Origin: Rhizobium sp. WYCCWR10014
Lineage (GTDB): Bacteria; Pseudomonadota; Alphaproteobacteria; Rhizobiales; Rhizobiaceae
Length of the DNA stretch: 64,000 bases
Direction of reading: 5' to 3'
NCBI RefSeq assembly: GCF_001657485.1
Contig: NZ_LXFU01000027.1
Span: 83,569-147,568 of the forward strand
Every line of letters starts with the position of its first letter. Position 1 is the first letter of the stretch. Below are positions 8,384 to 16,874 of the stretch, one piece after another. A model generated the notes under the pieces. It was not told the DNA's origin and ran no database searches. It saw nothing but the letters and a program-made list of their open reading frames with translations. The position numbers were made by a program, and so were the translations under genes.

Positions 8384-10165
8384 CTACTGCATGACCGCCG
8401 CGAACCGCATCCACTTGGCGATCGAGTCGATCGGCGAGTTGTCCGGCATCTTGAGAGGGCTCTGATTGGGCGTGAACCCACGCGAAAGAGCCGAGTCCGG
8501 ATCCGCAAGCAGCACGCCCACGAAGGTCGACGCCACGAGACAGCTCCCGACTTCGCCCAATCGATTTCCGCCTGCCGCCTCGGCTTCAGCCAGAACGTAG
8601 AACCAGAGCGGTGTACGTTCGTGGAAACGCGATGCGGTGCCGGCGAGGAAGTTCTTCAGATCGGGCTTCGCGGCGAACAATGCTGAGACATCCTGGATCG
8701 GCGAGGACTGCACCGCGCCGATTTGCTTGAGATGCTTGTGTAGAGCCTGCCCCGTCGGGAGCCTGAGATTGTAGCCCCGACGAAGGTTCCTTCTTGCCAG
8801 GTTCTTGAACAACGCCTTGAGCTGTTGGTCGGCCTGGTCTTCACCCTCCTTGAACAGCGTATGCAAGGGCGGAGCAAGTTCCGTATCGATCCTCCTGGCA
8901 AGACGGGCGGGCTCTCCATCGAGCGCATCATGGGGATCGGCTCCCGTAAAGCGTGTCCAGTCGATTATCCAGTTCTTGGGCAGCTTCTTGTCGTCATCCA
9001 GCCTGCCGCCGCCGCCGGTGAATTCGAAAAGCAACTGCAAGGTGGCGCGCGGTAGAAAACCAGTGCCCGGCCGCCCAAAGTTCTTGTTGTAGTCATAGAA
9101 GGCTCTGACCATGGAATGACCGAACCGATAAGCCGCCGTGGAGAACTCCAACGGCAGAGCATTGCCGAGCCGGGTATTCTGTCTCCGGGCATCGAACTCG
9201 GCTCTGAATTTGAAGAAATGAGATGCCCGATCGTTGACGACGCGGTCCACCACAACCGGATCACAAACGCCCTTGAGATATCCTTCGACAATCAACCACT
9301 GGTAATGAAGTCTTGTCAGAGCCTGCGCTGAGCTGAAATCGGCGATCCAGCCCGTGTCATGCGATGCAAGATAGTCGACTGCCTTGTTATGAAACCGGAG
9401 AAAGCTCAGATGGAACTGCGCGACGACGAGATTTTCATCGTTGCGATTATCCCCGATTATCGCGCGCTGGGGCAAGGTATCGGAGAATTTCTGAAAGGCC
9501 TCGGGAGTCATCGCGGCCTGAGCCAGACGTAAAGCCGCCTCGCGGACAGAAGACTGGACCTGGCCATAGCGAGGAAGGTCACGATGTTCGTCGAGGTTAT
9601 CTGGAAGTGGTCCTGGATCGACGGCTGTCCCGACACGCATTTTGTTTGTCAGTGTGGGGTGACGGAGGCCGGAGATCACTTTGACAACATCTGCATCGAT
9701 CCCCTCGCCGACGGCAGATCCGCCGTAGACACTATCCAGATCGAAACGGGGCGAGCGAGCATTCCTGAACTGGCTCTCCACTGTCGACGAGGCGACAGGT
9801 GGGTGGGCGTTGACCATGCTCGAGATCGCCCCTTCGCGATCGGTTCTGGCCGTCAGCTCGTGATCCAGGAATTGTCCCCAATATGTGAACACAGGCGGGA
9901 GCGTGGAATCTTCCGTCGGATCCTCGCTCGTCGGCGTCGCGACAACATCGATCATCATTTCGCCGAGCTCATCGAGCTCCCCAAGCGTTTCCGCCGTGTT
10001 GGGAAGGTAATTCTCTGGCGCATCTAATGGCGGTACGAAATAACCGAAGTCAGCTTCTTCATCGACCGCGACGTCGCCCGTCGCTGGCCGCCCGGCCCGA
10101 ACGCTCGGGCCTGGAACTGCGCGCTCTTTCTCCGCACCCCCGTGCGATTGAAAAACGATTGCCAT
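8384..10165 (-). CDS. Animal-type haem peroxidase (peroxidase-cyclooxygenase superfamily)
   Basis: The 593-aa protein carries hallmarks of the animal haem peroxidase family. WGQFLDHEL has the Gln, haem-linking Asp and distal His, but Glu where animal enzymes have the Ca-ligand Asp. FLRFHNKAVDYL lies further on and YRFGHSMVR carries the proximal His. No Sec signal is evident; the N-terminus is polar and probably flexible. The ATG at 10165 follows GGAGGG at good spacing, while the in-frame GTG at 10174 does not. The physiological substrate is unknown. It is divergent from the subtilase gene across a 686-bp gap. Confidence 0.85.
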   Translation of the reverse strand: MAIVFQSHGGAEKERAVPGPSVRAGRPATGDVAVDEEADFGYFVPPLDAPENYLPNTAETLGELDELGEMMIDVVATPTSEDPTEDSTLPPVFTYWGQFLDHELTARTDREGAISSMVNAHPPVASSTVESQFRNARSPRFDLDSVYGGSAVGEGIDADVVKVISGLRHPTLTNKMRVGTAVDPGPLPDNLDEHRDLPRYGQVQSSVREAALRLAQAAMTPEAFQKFSDTLPQRAIIGDNRNDENLVVAQFHLSFLRFHNKAVDYLASHDTGWIADFSSAQALTRLHYQWLIVEGYLKGVCDPVVVDRVVNDRASHFFKFRAEFDARRQNTRLGNALPLEFSTAAYRFGHSMVRAFYDYNKNFGRPGTGFLPRATLQLLFEFTGGGGRLDDDKKLPKNWIIDWTRFTGADPHDALDGEPARLARRIDTELAPPLHTLFKEGEDQADQQLKALFKNLARRNLRRGYNLRLPTGQALHKHLKQIGAVQSSPIQDVSALFAAKPDLKNFLAGTASRFHERTPLWFYVLAEAEAAGGNRLGEVGSCLVASTFVGVLLADPDSALSRGFTPNQSPLKMPDNSPIDSIAKWMRFAAVMQ

Positions 10166-10851
10166 TGGCAACACCCTCCGTTTTCCAGCCCGCGGGATAA
10201 TTCATACACCTAGAACGCGAAGTCAACTAATCATATTGGGCTATTATTCATCTTAAAGTTGGTAAATTACCGGTAAAGCTCAGTCGATGTCTGTGCGGAT
10301 TTAGCGCACTCGTTTTGTGCGCATCGTACCGCCTGCCCCGCGGTTGGCCCCTCGCTGTAAGCAGTGCCACAGCCGGCATCGCTGGCGCTTTTCGCGGCAA
10401 GTCCGTTATTGCACGGCAGTATGGATAATCGGAGAGAGCCTCCTCAGGCACAAAAATAACGAGGAAATCCAATGGGAAGGAGATGTTGAAGTATAGGTTA
10501 CCTGAAAAGCAATGAAACGCCGGCGAACGACCGCTAGAATTTTCATTTGCCAACTCAACAATAAGATGTATATTTGCCGCCGAGATTTCGGCCAGGGGAA
10601 GTACATCCCGAAATCGACCTACAAGGTACAATTTATTATGCTTGCTTGCCGAACGCTCCAATTTTCGGTTGGCGAAGCTTTGTGTTCTCGCGGCAAGTCA
10701 GCGGAAAAAACATCCAATCAATCCGCGTCGATCTACCTTCAGGTCCGCCGCTGTCCCGAACGCGAGGTTCGGCTCGATTAACGGGTATGCCGCGCCTAGC
10801 TTGCGGCTTCTGTATTGCTTTGAAACCGTGAAAGATGGGGGAGTTGGTATC
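10166..10851. other. 686-bp divergent intergenic region
   Basis: This region separates the haem peroxidase and subtilase genes and is visibly richer in A/T than the flanking genes. It contains GGTAAATTACC (about 10260-10270) and a GCGCAC-N7-GTGCGC inverted repeat (10304-10322). No reading frame here has a convincing start site or family resemblance. It probably holds both promoters; I cannot place them. Confidence 0.5.
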
Positions 10852-12207
10852 ATGGCGAAATCAACACGAGGCAGGGTCAACGCACCGGGCGACGGCACAT
10901 CGGGTCTTGGCATGGTGGTGCGATTTACACCCAAAGCAAGGAGCGAGGGTGTACAGCAACTCGAAAAAGGCGGCTTCCGTGTCGCGTCGTCCAAAGATTT
11001 TCGCAGCGCCGTGGCGGTGCCAAATGATTTCGATGGCGCTGATGTTCAGTACTTCGAACGTTTCGGAATCGCAATTGTGCGCCGGGATGGCGAGAGACTG
11101 AAACCCATGTTGCAAAATGCCATGCAGCGGAAGGTCATCAGCGCGGCGCGGCCGGAGCGATCCTATCGTGCTCTCGGCGGCCCGCTGACGAAGCGGCTCG
11201 ACCTCGCACAGGGAACGGTGGGCGGCGTTGCAACCTCTTTGGACCGTGACTACCTGCTCGGCTATCGTGACGCTGTGAACGAACTGGTCGATCGCTTATT
11301 GGGCAAAAAAGGGCCAGAGGGGCTTGTGGCCCGGGCTGCCTTTGACGAGACCAGCAACACTTGGGGACTGCAGGCTATCAGGGCAATCGAAGGTGACCTG
11401 ACCGGGGTCGGCATCAAGGTAGCAATACTGGATACCGGATTTGACGAAACTCATCAGGATTTTGTCGGCCGTTCCGTCACCAAGAAGCTCTTTGCAACAC
11501 GCAGTTCCGAAGGCGATGTTCACGGTCACGGAACGCATTGCATCGGTACGGCATGCGGTCCATTGCGACCGACCAGCGGCCCACGTTACGGCATCGCCTA
11601 TGAGGCGGAAATCTATGCTGGAAAGGTGCTGGGCGACGATGGCTTCGGCACCGACCGGTCGATCATTGCCGGCATGGAATGGGCGCTGGATGAAGGTTGT
11701 CATGTTATTTCGATGTCGCTAGGCGCTGCAACGCAAATTGGAGATGCGCCGAGTGACGACTACGAACAAATTGGGCAGGTATGTTTAGACGCGGGAACTT
11801 TAGTTGTTGCCGCCGCCGGGAACGAAAGTTCTCGGCCTCAACAGATTGCGCCAGTTGGTTCTCCGGCGAATGCGTCCACGATCCTGGGAGTTGGCGCCGT
11901 GGATCGCTCCTTCGTGCCGGCGTCGTTCTCATGCGGCGGTTTGAATCCTGGTCAGGAAGTGGACATTGCCGCTCCTGGCGTCGACATATTTTCGAGCTTG
12001 CCCGATGACAAGTATGACCGGTGGGATGGCACCAGCATGGCGACCCCACATGTTGCGGGCGTTGCGGCTCTTATTGCTCAGTCTGATCCGAAGTTTCGCG
12101 GATGGGCGCTATGGGCGCGCTTGATTCAGCTTACAAAGCCTCTATCTTCCTCTGCTAGGGATGTTGGCAAGGGCCTGCTCCAAGCCAGAGGAAGCGGCGA
12201 GGTATGA
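10852..12207 (+). CDS. Subtilisin-like serine protease (S8), leaderless
   Basis: The 451-aa subtilase has the catalytic triad Asp194 (LDTGFDETH), His226 (HGHGTH) and Ser395 (GTSMATPH), and the oxyanion Asn324 (AAAGNES). The first roughly 190 residues are not catalytic and may act as a prodomain or substrate domain. No Sec or Tat signal is present, so it is likely intracellular. The ATG at 10852 follows GGGGGAG; the longer open frame upstream has no support. The stop overlaps the next start by 4 nt, so the protease and the small I9-like protein should be made together. Confidence 0.88.
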   Translation: MAKSTRGRVNAPGDGTSGLGMVVRFTPKARSEGVQQLEKGGFRVASSKDFRSAVAVPNDFDGADVQYFERFGIAIVRRDGERLKPMLQNAMQRKVISAARPERSYRALGGPLTKRLDLAQGTVGGVATSLDRDYLLGYRDAVNELVDRLLGKKGPEGLVARAAFDETSNTWGLQAIRAIEGDLTGVGIKVAILDTGFDETHQDFVGRSVTKKLFATRSSEGDVHGHGTHCIGTACGPLRPTSGPRYGIAYEAEIYAGKVLGDDGFGTDRSIIAGMEWALDEGCHVISMSLGAATQIGDAPSDDYEQIGQVCLDAGTLVVAAAGNESSRPQQIAPVGSPANASTILGVGAVDRSFVPASFSCGGLNPGQEVDIAAPGVDIFSSLPDDKYDRWDGTSMATPHVAGVAALIAQSDPKFRGWALWARLIQLTKPLSSSARDVGKGLLQARGSGEV

Positions 12208-12434
12208 CGACCGATAAGATTGAAGTTACCATTCGGATCGACAAAAACGAGGCCCGCAGTTTGGCAGAGGTCGTCGGCGACCTGAAATCGCAAGGCCTCG
12301 AACAGGTGCAAAGCCACGAGCGCCTCATGATTGTCAACGGTAGTGTCAATCCTGACGCGCTCGATGCGCTTCGCGCGGTAAAGGGCGTCGCTTCGGTTCG
12401 GAAAGATGTCGAATACAAGACTCAATCGAACTGA
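12204..12434 (+). CDS. I9-like small protein coupled to the subtilase
   Basis: The 76-aa protein has a beta-alpha-beta-type pattern. Its C-terminal half (LMIVNGSVNPDALDALR, then VKGVASVRKDVEY) resembles the subtilisin propeptide/inhibitor I9 domain, where the last strand lies in the protease active site. It starts ATGA on the subtilase stop. I infer a stand-alone inhibitor or folding chaperone for the upstream protease. Similar short proteins are sometimes labelled with unrelated enzyme names; nothing here suggests an enzyme. Confidence 0.6.
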   Translation: MTTDKIEVTIRIDKNEARSLAEVVGDLKSQGLEQVQSHERLMIVNGSVNPDALDALRAVKGVASVRKDVEYKTQSN

Positions 12435-12517
12435 TCATGCGGGCGGCACGGCGCAGGCGCTGAGCCGGAGGACGTCAGTGACAAGCCGAGAAGCTTGGGA
12501 TTTTCAATATACTCCCC

Positions 12518-13510
12518 TCACTTCCGCGTGGCGGAACTGCCTTTGACGAAGTCCACCACGACCCCTGGTTTGACCATGGCCGCCAACTCTTCGGCATCCC
12601 AGTTCGTCAGCCGCACGCAGCCATGCGATCCCACCTTGTCGATGAGCTTCGGTTCCGGTGTCCCATGTATCCCATAGGTCGGCTCGGTCAGGTCGATCCA
12701 GACCGTACCAACAGGACCGTTCGGCCCCTTCGGGATTGTCAGGACCTTGTCGTTCTTTCCCTGCTTGAAGTTGCGCTTCGGGTCATATCTGTAGACCGGC
12801 ATCCTCGCGACGCCCTTGACCTTGTGTTTTCCTGATGGCGCTGGATTGTCTTCGCTTCCGATCGTTGCGGGATAGACTGCAAGCAGCGATCCATCCGCCG
12901 CATAGGCGAGCACCTGCCCCGTCTTCCTGTCAGCCTCGATCCTCTTGACCTTTCCTTCCCTTGGAGGACCCGGGTTCACGACCCACACCGTATCGCCAGC
13001 AGCAAACTGCGAAGCCGGGTTGAGCGCATGCACGAGATCGATACCCATGTGGAACCGCTCGGACAGTTTCTCGGCAACGCTCGTATATCCCAAGCTCTGC
13101 ATCTTTGCCTTCTCGCCATAGTCTTCAGGGATCTTGTCAACGAGACCCACGGCATCCTCTGCCGAGACGACATAACTCTCGACGAGAGGGGCATTGCTTT
13201 CCAGGCGGGAGGCGACTTCTGGATCCAGCCTCCCATCGACAGGTAAATTGTTCATCGCCTCGAAGCCGGCCACGGCCTTGTCGACGTTTTCGCCGGAGAG
13301 GCCATCGATCACGCCTGGAGATGAGCCTGCACGGTCGAGCAGGACCTGAAGGCGGACGATCGCCGGGTCTGGATCTCCCGGCGCCGGCTTGTCAGTCCCA
13401 ATGGACGCAATCGACGCAGTATTGATTTCTTCAGGTCGGAGTTCCCGCGCGGCGGCGCCGCCAACGGAGAAGGCCAGAGCGAGCAGCGACATCGGCAGGG
13501 CTGTTTTCAT
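12518..13510 (-). CDS. L,D-transpeptidase (YkuD) with peptidoglycan-binding domain
   Basis: The 330-aa exported protein has a signal peptide (about residues 1-22, ending GGAAA) and a PG_binding_1-like helical segment (about 50-100, including LDRAGSSPGVIDG). A LysM-like stretch with a WVVNPG motif follows, and then a C-terminal YkuD domain with HGTPEPKLIDKVGSHGCVRL, whose Cys is the catalytic nucleophile. Such enzymes make 3-3 peptidoglycan crosslinks or attach proteins to peptidoglycan in the periplasm. The start at 13510 is preferred over an in-frame TTG at 13519; neither has a strong ribosome site. It is divergent from a LysR gene. Confidence 0.88.
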   Translation of the reverse strand: MKTALPMSLLALAFSVGGAAARELRPEEINTASIASIGTDKPAPGDPDPAIVRLQVLLDRAGSSPGVIDGLSGENVDKAVAGFEAMNNLPVDGRLDPEVASRLESNAPLVESYVVSAEDAVGLVDKIPEDYGEKAKMQSLGYTSVAEKLSERFHMGIDLVHALNPASQFAAGDTVWVVNPGPPREGKVKRIEADRKTGQVLAYAADGSLLAVYPATIGSEDNPAPSGKHKVKGVARMPVYRYDPKRNFKQGKNDKVLTIPKGPNGPVGTVWIDLTEPTYGIHGTPEPKLIDKVGSHGCVRLTNWDAEELAAMVKPGVVVDFVKGSSATRK

Positions 13511-13638
13511 AAACGACAAATGGCCAGCGCCGCAACTTGTTCCAGTGCGAACCCCGCCAGGCAGGTGTTCACGATGATTTCAATGTCCAGTCTCTGCAAA
13601 TTCAGTACAACCGCCATTTGATCCGATGGAGGTCGTGA

Positions 13639-14532
13639 ATGCCGCGCGAGAGCGTCAATGACCTGAAGGCCTTTCTGGCGGTTGCCCGAGAGAAGAGTTT
13701 TACGCGGGCGGCTGCGAAGCTGGGCGTGTCTCAATCGGCGCTCAGCCACATTGTCCGCCAACTCGAGATGCGGCTTGGCATCCGGCTTCTGACCCGTACC
13801 ACGCGGGCCGTTTCGCTCACCGACGCTGGAGAGCGGTTGTTGCGAGGCGTGGGACCTCATTTCGACGAGATCGACGCGCAACTCGAGGTCCTCACCGCGT
13901 TCAGGGAAAAACCGGCCGGGAACATCCGCATCACAGCATCCGACCATGCGATCAACTGGATCATCTGGCCGAAGCTCCAGCACTTCCTGCCCAACAACCC
14001 TGACATCAAGGTGGAGCTGATACGCGAAAACGGGCTGTCTGACATCGTGACCGAGCGCTTCGACGGCGGCGTCCGGATGGGTGAGCAGGTGGCGAAAGAC
14101 ATGATCTCGACACGCATCGGGCCTGATTTCCCTTTTGCCGTCGTGGGAGCGCCGTCATATTTCGACGGCAAGGGGGTTCCCGAGCATCCGCAGGACCTCG
14201 TTCGCCACAACTGCATCAACGAGCGCCTGCCCACATATGGCGGCTTCTGGGCATGGGAATTCGAAGACAACGGGAAAGAGATCAGGATGAGGGTCGAGGG
14301 ACAGCTTGCCTTCAATAACTCCTATCAGAGTGTGGAAGCGGCGCTGGAAGGGCTTGGCCTGGCATACGTACCGGAAGATGTCGCTCTTCCTCATATCGCG
14401 GAGGGCCGTCTGAGACGCGTACTGGAGGCCTTTTCGCCACACTGGGATGGCTACCATCTCTACTATCCCAGCAGAAGGCAGTCCTCTCCGGCTTTCGTGG
14501 CGCTCGTCGACGCCCTGCGCCATCGAGCCTGA
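13639..14532 (+). CDS. LysR-family transcriptional regulator
   Basis: The 297-aa protein has a standard N-terminal LysR winged helix (FTRAAAKLGVSQSALSHIVRQLE) and a periplasmic-binding-protein-like effector domain. GGAGGTC precedes the ATG. It belongs to the common CrgA-like group, judging from the C-terminal YYPSRRQSSPAF motif. It is divergent from the L,D-transpeptidase gene with 128 bp between, which may make that gene a target. The effector is unknown. Confidence 0.88.
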   Translation: MPRESVNDLKAFLAVAREKSFTRAAAKLGVSQSALSHIVRQLEMRLGIRLLTRTTRAVSLTDAGERLLRGVGPHFDEIDAQLEVLTAFREKPAGNIRITASDHAINWIIWPKLQHFLPNNPDIKVELIRENGLSDIVTERFDGGVRMGEQVAKDMISTRIGPDFPFAVVGAPSYFDGKGVPEHPQDLVRHNCINERLPTYGGFWAWEFEDNGKEIRMRVEGQLAFNNSYQSVEAALEGLGLAYVPEDVALPHIAEGRLRRVLEAFSPHWDGYHLYYPSRRQSSPAFVALVDALRHRA

Positions 14533-14666
14533 CGATAGTCATCCTCTTTTTTACGCCGCCCTTTGAATGGCTGCATATTCGATTTGACGCATCATGGAAG
14601 GAAAACGCTGATGCGCAGGGATCGCTTCCCGTGAGGCGCTAATTTGGCCGCCCGCAGGTGACCCTC

Positions 14667-14981
14667 TCAGTGAATTGTCTTCGACCGCTTCTGGGCATGC
14701 GAAATGTCATCGAGCGTCGCCATAAGCTTTTCGAATTCGTTCAAGACGCGATTGAACTCGGCGTCCTGCATGTTGGCGATTTCGGATATCGTCGAGGACA
14801 CGGACGCGATCAGCTTGTCGATCCAAACGCAGCGCTCGGCCGGCACATCTCCGAGAACCTCCCGCCGATGCGTCTTCAGTTCGCGGAGGATGCGAACGAT
14901 AAGGGCTCCCCGGTCCGCCCGGCTCAAGAGCGGAAGCCTTGTCTGTGCCTGCTGGATTTCCGTTATCAGCGTCGTCGCCAT
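14667..14981 (-). CDS. Conserved hypothetical protein, 104 aa, helical
   Basis: The product (MATTLITEIQQAQ...) is almost wholly helical and charged, without a signal peptide or membrane segment. It may be a small coiled-coil regulator. GGAGATCGGGG precedes the chosen ATG; an upstream in-frame TTG at 15005 is less likely. A GGACTTTAGTCC box lies 56 bp upstream of the start, so it may share control with the other stress-region genes. I do not recognise the family. Confidence 0.6.
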   Translation of the reverse strand: MATTLITEIQQAQTRLPLLSRADRGALIVRILRELKTHRREVLGDVPAERCVWIDKLIASVSSTISEIANMQDAEFNRVLNEFEKLMATLDDISHAQKRSKTIH

Positions 14982-15036
14982 CCCCGATCTCCAACCCTCA
15001 TGCAACCAGGTATCACAACCGTAGCGTTTGCAACAC

Positions 15037-15048
15037 GGACTTTAGTCC
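15037..15048. promoter_or_regulatory. Solitary 12-bp palindromic box
   Basis: GGACTTTAGTCC (minus strand GGACTAAAGTCC) is a copy of the box found in tandem upstream of the DUF1236 and 58-aa genes. Reading toward the 104-aa gene, an xGTT match lies at the expected -10 distance, but the -35 position holds no GGAAC. Confidence 0.45.
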
Positions 15049-15091
15049 GGTTGGCCAGGCCGTGCAATCGGGTACGCACCGCGCGACCACG

Positions 15092-15673
15092 TCAGTTGCT
15101 CGCCGCTACGAGATCCGACACGTCGCAGCTGCGCCGCGGTCCGTCCCATGGTTGATAGGTATTGTCCTGCGGTCGATACGACTTGTAGCGAGCGGCGCAC
15201 CGGGCTGCCGCCTGCGCAGTTACTTTCGTGCCAACGCCTTCATCGGCCTCGGCGACGATCCGCTGGAACGGCGAAGCGCACTCGCGGGTCTCGCCGCTAT
15301 AGGATCGATAGCTGTTGGTCGCGGGATCGAAAGAGCGGTAGCGGTCCGCACACCAGGCAAGATGCTCGACCGAAAATTCTGGCTGGGGTGTCTGACGTTC
15401 GGCCGTCGGGCGAGCGGAATCCTGCCTCGCCCTTGCGGTGATGACGGCCGATGCCTCGGTGACATAGCTGGAATAGAGAGGCGGAATTCGTTCATAGCGC
15501 TGCTGCCGAGGATCGACTTTCACCGGCGTCGTCGTCCAGAGATCGCGCGCTGCAAGGTCATTGAATGTGTGGGGCTCGGAATCCGCCACGACGTGGGACG
15601 CAACAGATGCAGCAGCCATGCAAGCCCCGACCGAGCTTAAGATTCCAAAGGCAACGGATGCGATGGCTTTCAT
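15092..15673 (-). CDS. BA14K-like exported protein with two repeats
   Basis: The 193-aa protein has an N-terminal signal/anchor (about 1-30) and two copies of the BA14K motif: CADRYRSFDPATNSYRSY near 110-127, and CAARYKSYRPQDNTYQPW in the C-terminal third. BA14K proteins of Brucella and rhizobia are small envelope proteins linked to immunoreactivity and polysaccharide. Its start overlaps the stop of the upstream 55-aa membrane protein by 4 nt, so the two are translationally coupled. Confidence 0.8.
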   Translation of the reverse strand: MKAIASVAFGILSSVGACMAAASVASHVVADSEPHTFNDLAARDLWTTTPVKVDPRQQRYERIPPLYSSYVTEASAVITARARQDSARPTAERQTPQPEFSVEHLAWCADRYRSFDPATNSYRSYSGETRECASPFQRIVAEADEGVGTKVTAQAAARCAARYKSYRPQDNTYQPWDGPRRSCDVSDLVAASN

Positions 15674-15837
15674 TGCCCGGCCCCCCGCTGGTGGGCCTGT
15701 GGAACCCAGACACGGCCGGTGGTGCTGCTATCTCGGCCGCCGGTGGCGACAAGCACGGCGAGAATACCGGCCATTGCCAGCAGGATGACGATCAGCGGCA
15801 AGGCAAGACCACCAGATTTCTCTTCGGAATAGATCAT
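15670..15837 (-). CDS. Small membrane protein, 55 aa
   Basis: The frame begins MIYSEEKSGG, followed by one transmembrane helix (about residues 11-31, LALPLIVILLAMAGILAVLV) and a short polar tail. GGAGAGGAAC precedes the ATG. It is coupled by a 4-nt overlap to the BA14K gene, suggesting a joint envelope role. A strong 10-bp hairpin lies 20 nt upstream of the start. Confidence 0.65.
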   Translation of the reverse strand: MIYSEEKSGGLALPLIVILLAMAGILAVLVATGGRDSSTTGRVWVPQAHQRGAGQ

Positions 15838-15856
15838 GTTCCTCTCCTCGCTGGCG

Positions 15857-15883
15857 CTCCGGCGGCGGAGGTCGCCGCCGGAG
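15857..15883 (-). promoter_or_regulatory. GC-rich hairpin in the 5' leader of the 55-aa/BA14K operon
   Basis: CTCCGGCGGC (15857-15866) and GCCGCCGGAG (15874-15883) pair perfectly around a 7-nt loop, ending 19 nt before the start codon at 15837. It leaves the ribosome site free, so it could stabilise the leader or act as a control structure. Confidence 0.45.
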
Positions 15884-15997
15884 GCATGGGCTGTTTTTAG
15901 CCGCACTACGACGCTTCCGTCGGTCGTGTGGCGGTCCCGGACTTTGAGCGATGATTTCCGGATAGAGGACACGGCGGAGGCCGCGTGTAGGATCAGA

Positions 15998-16396
15998 TCA
16001 CTTGATAACCTGGATCACCTTGCGGGACGACGGCTCGACGATGACACGTTCATCGTTGACCACTGCATAAGCATAGGTCGGGTCATCCGGAATAGGCGTC
16101 ACCACGACCGTCTCCGGCAGGGGCTGGCCGACGACGACCTTCTCCTTGACGACTACGCGCGCCGATGGTGCCGGAGCCTCTTGGACATAGGTGATGACCT
16201 TTTGCGGCGGCGGATCGATCGCCGTGCCGACAACTGCACCGGCAACGCCGCCGACGGCAGCGCCGACGGGGCCGCCGACGATCGCGCCGGTGACGGCGCC
16301 ACCGGCGGCACCGTTGACGGTCGAGGACTGGGCGAATGCGACGCCCGACATGAGGGTCGCGGCAGTTGCCGCACCGACGATAAGCCTGGAGAGCAT
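15998..16396 (-). CDS. DUF1236-family exported protein
   Basis: The 132-aa protein has a signal peptide (1-22, ending GVAFAQ) and a glycine-zipper-like stretch (GAAGGAVTGAIVGGPVGAA, about 28-46). The C-terminal part (PDDPTYAYAVVNDERVIVEP) is typical of DUF1236. Such proteins are common in Rhizobiales and of unknown function. AAGGAGGAGAAA precedes the ATG. An EcfG-type promoter with tandem upstream boxes lies at 16444-16509, suggesting general-stress control. Confidence 0.8.
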   Translation of the reverse strand: MLSRLIVGAATAATLMSGVAFAQSSTVNGAAGGAVTGAIVGGPVGAAVGGVAGAVVGTAIDPPPQKVITYVQEAPAPSARVVVKEKVVVGQPLPETVVVTPIPDDPTYAYAVVNDERVIVEPSSRKVIQVIK

Positions 16397-16443
16397 TTTC
16401 TCCTCCTTCTGTTCGAGGCGGCCTTCGTGACCGCTGGCAGACA

Positions 16444-16509
16444 AACTAGTTGGAGGCAGGGTCGTTCCACGGCCCGGACCTCAGTCCGGTAGACCCCGGC
16501 CTTTGGTCC
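16444..16509 (-). promoter_or_regulatory. EcfG-type promoter with two 12-bp boxes upstream of the DUF1236 gene
   Basis: On the minus strand, -35 GGAAC is at 16464-16468 and -10 AGTT at 16444-16447, with a 16-bp spacer. This fits the alphaproteobacterial general-stress consensus GGAAC-N16/17-CGTT except at one base. Seven bp upstream lies GGACTGAGGTCC (16476-16487), and 22 bp further GGACCAAAGGCC (16498-16509). The same geometry occurs at 17271-17337. Confidence 0.65.
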
Positions 16510-16593
16510 TAAAACCCATTTCAATATCAGCCGCCGGCGCTAATTGCGGATCGGAAGGCCCTGCTGTGGCGGGCCTGCAGGAGACTGAAGGAG

Positions 16594-16848
16594 ATGGCAC
16601 GATCCAACCGCCGGGAAGCGGGACGCAGGCGCCTGGCGATGCGTTTGCCGCAGATGCGCAAGCTGATCATGGCAGCCTGCGACCCGTTGCAGCTCGAGCT
16701 CTTCGAAGCCTACCAGATGGCTGTCGAAGCCCGCGACGCAGTGCAACGGCAACGGTGCAATCCGAATCTGGTGCGGGAATACGACGAGACCTGCTTCGAG
16801 ATCGAGCAGCACGTCATCCGCGCAATACGAGAACCTGCCTTCGCGTAG
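16594..16848 (+). CDS. Hypothetical protein, 84 aa
   Basis: A short Arg-rich, mostly helical protein (MARSNRREAGRRRLAMRLPQ...) with two Cys and no signal or membrane segment. AAGGAG directly abuts the first ATG, which is unusual spacing; an in-frame ATG 15 codons later is an alternative start. I do not recognise it. Codon use looks normal for the region. Confidence 0.45.
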   Translation: MARSNRREAGRRRLAMRLPQMRKLIMAACDPLQLELFEAYQMAVEARDAVQRQRCNPNLVREYDETCFEIEQHVIRAIREPAFA

Positions 16849-16874
16849 CGCACTCGCTGAGGTCCGGTGAGCCG

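Noticed and set aside
10248..10661. 137-codon minus-strand frame in the peroxidase/subtilase intergenic region
   Set aside because: No ribosome site, no family resemblance, and a composition unlike the neighbouring genes.
13508..13543. GGAAC on the minus strand upstream of the L,D-transpeptidase gene, as an EcfG promoter
   Set aside because: The only CGTT lies too far downstream of GGAAC (about 23 bp).
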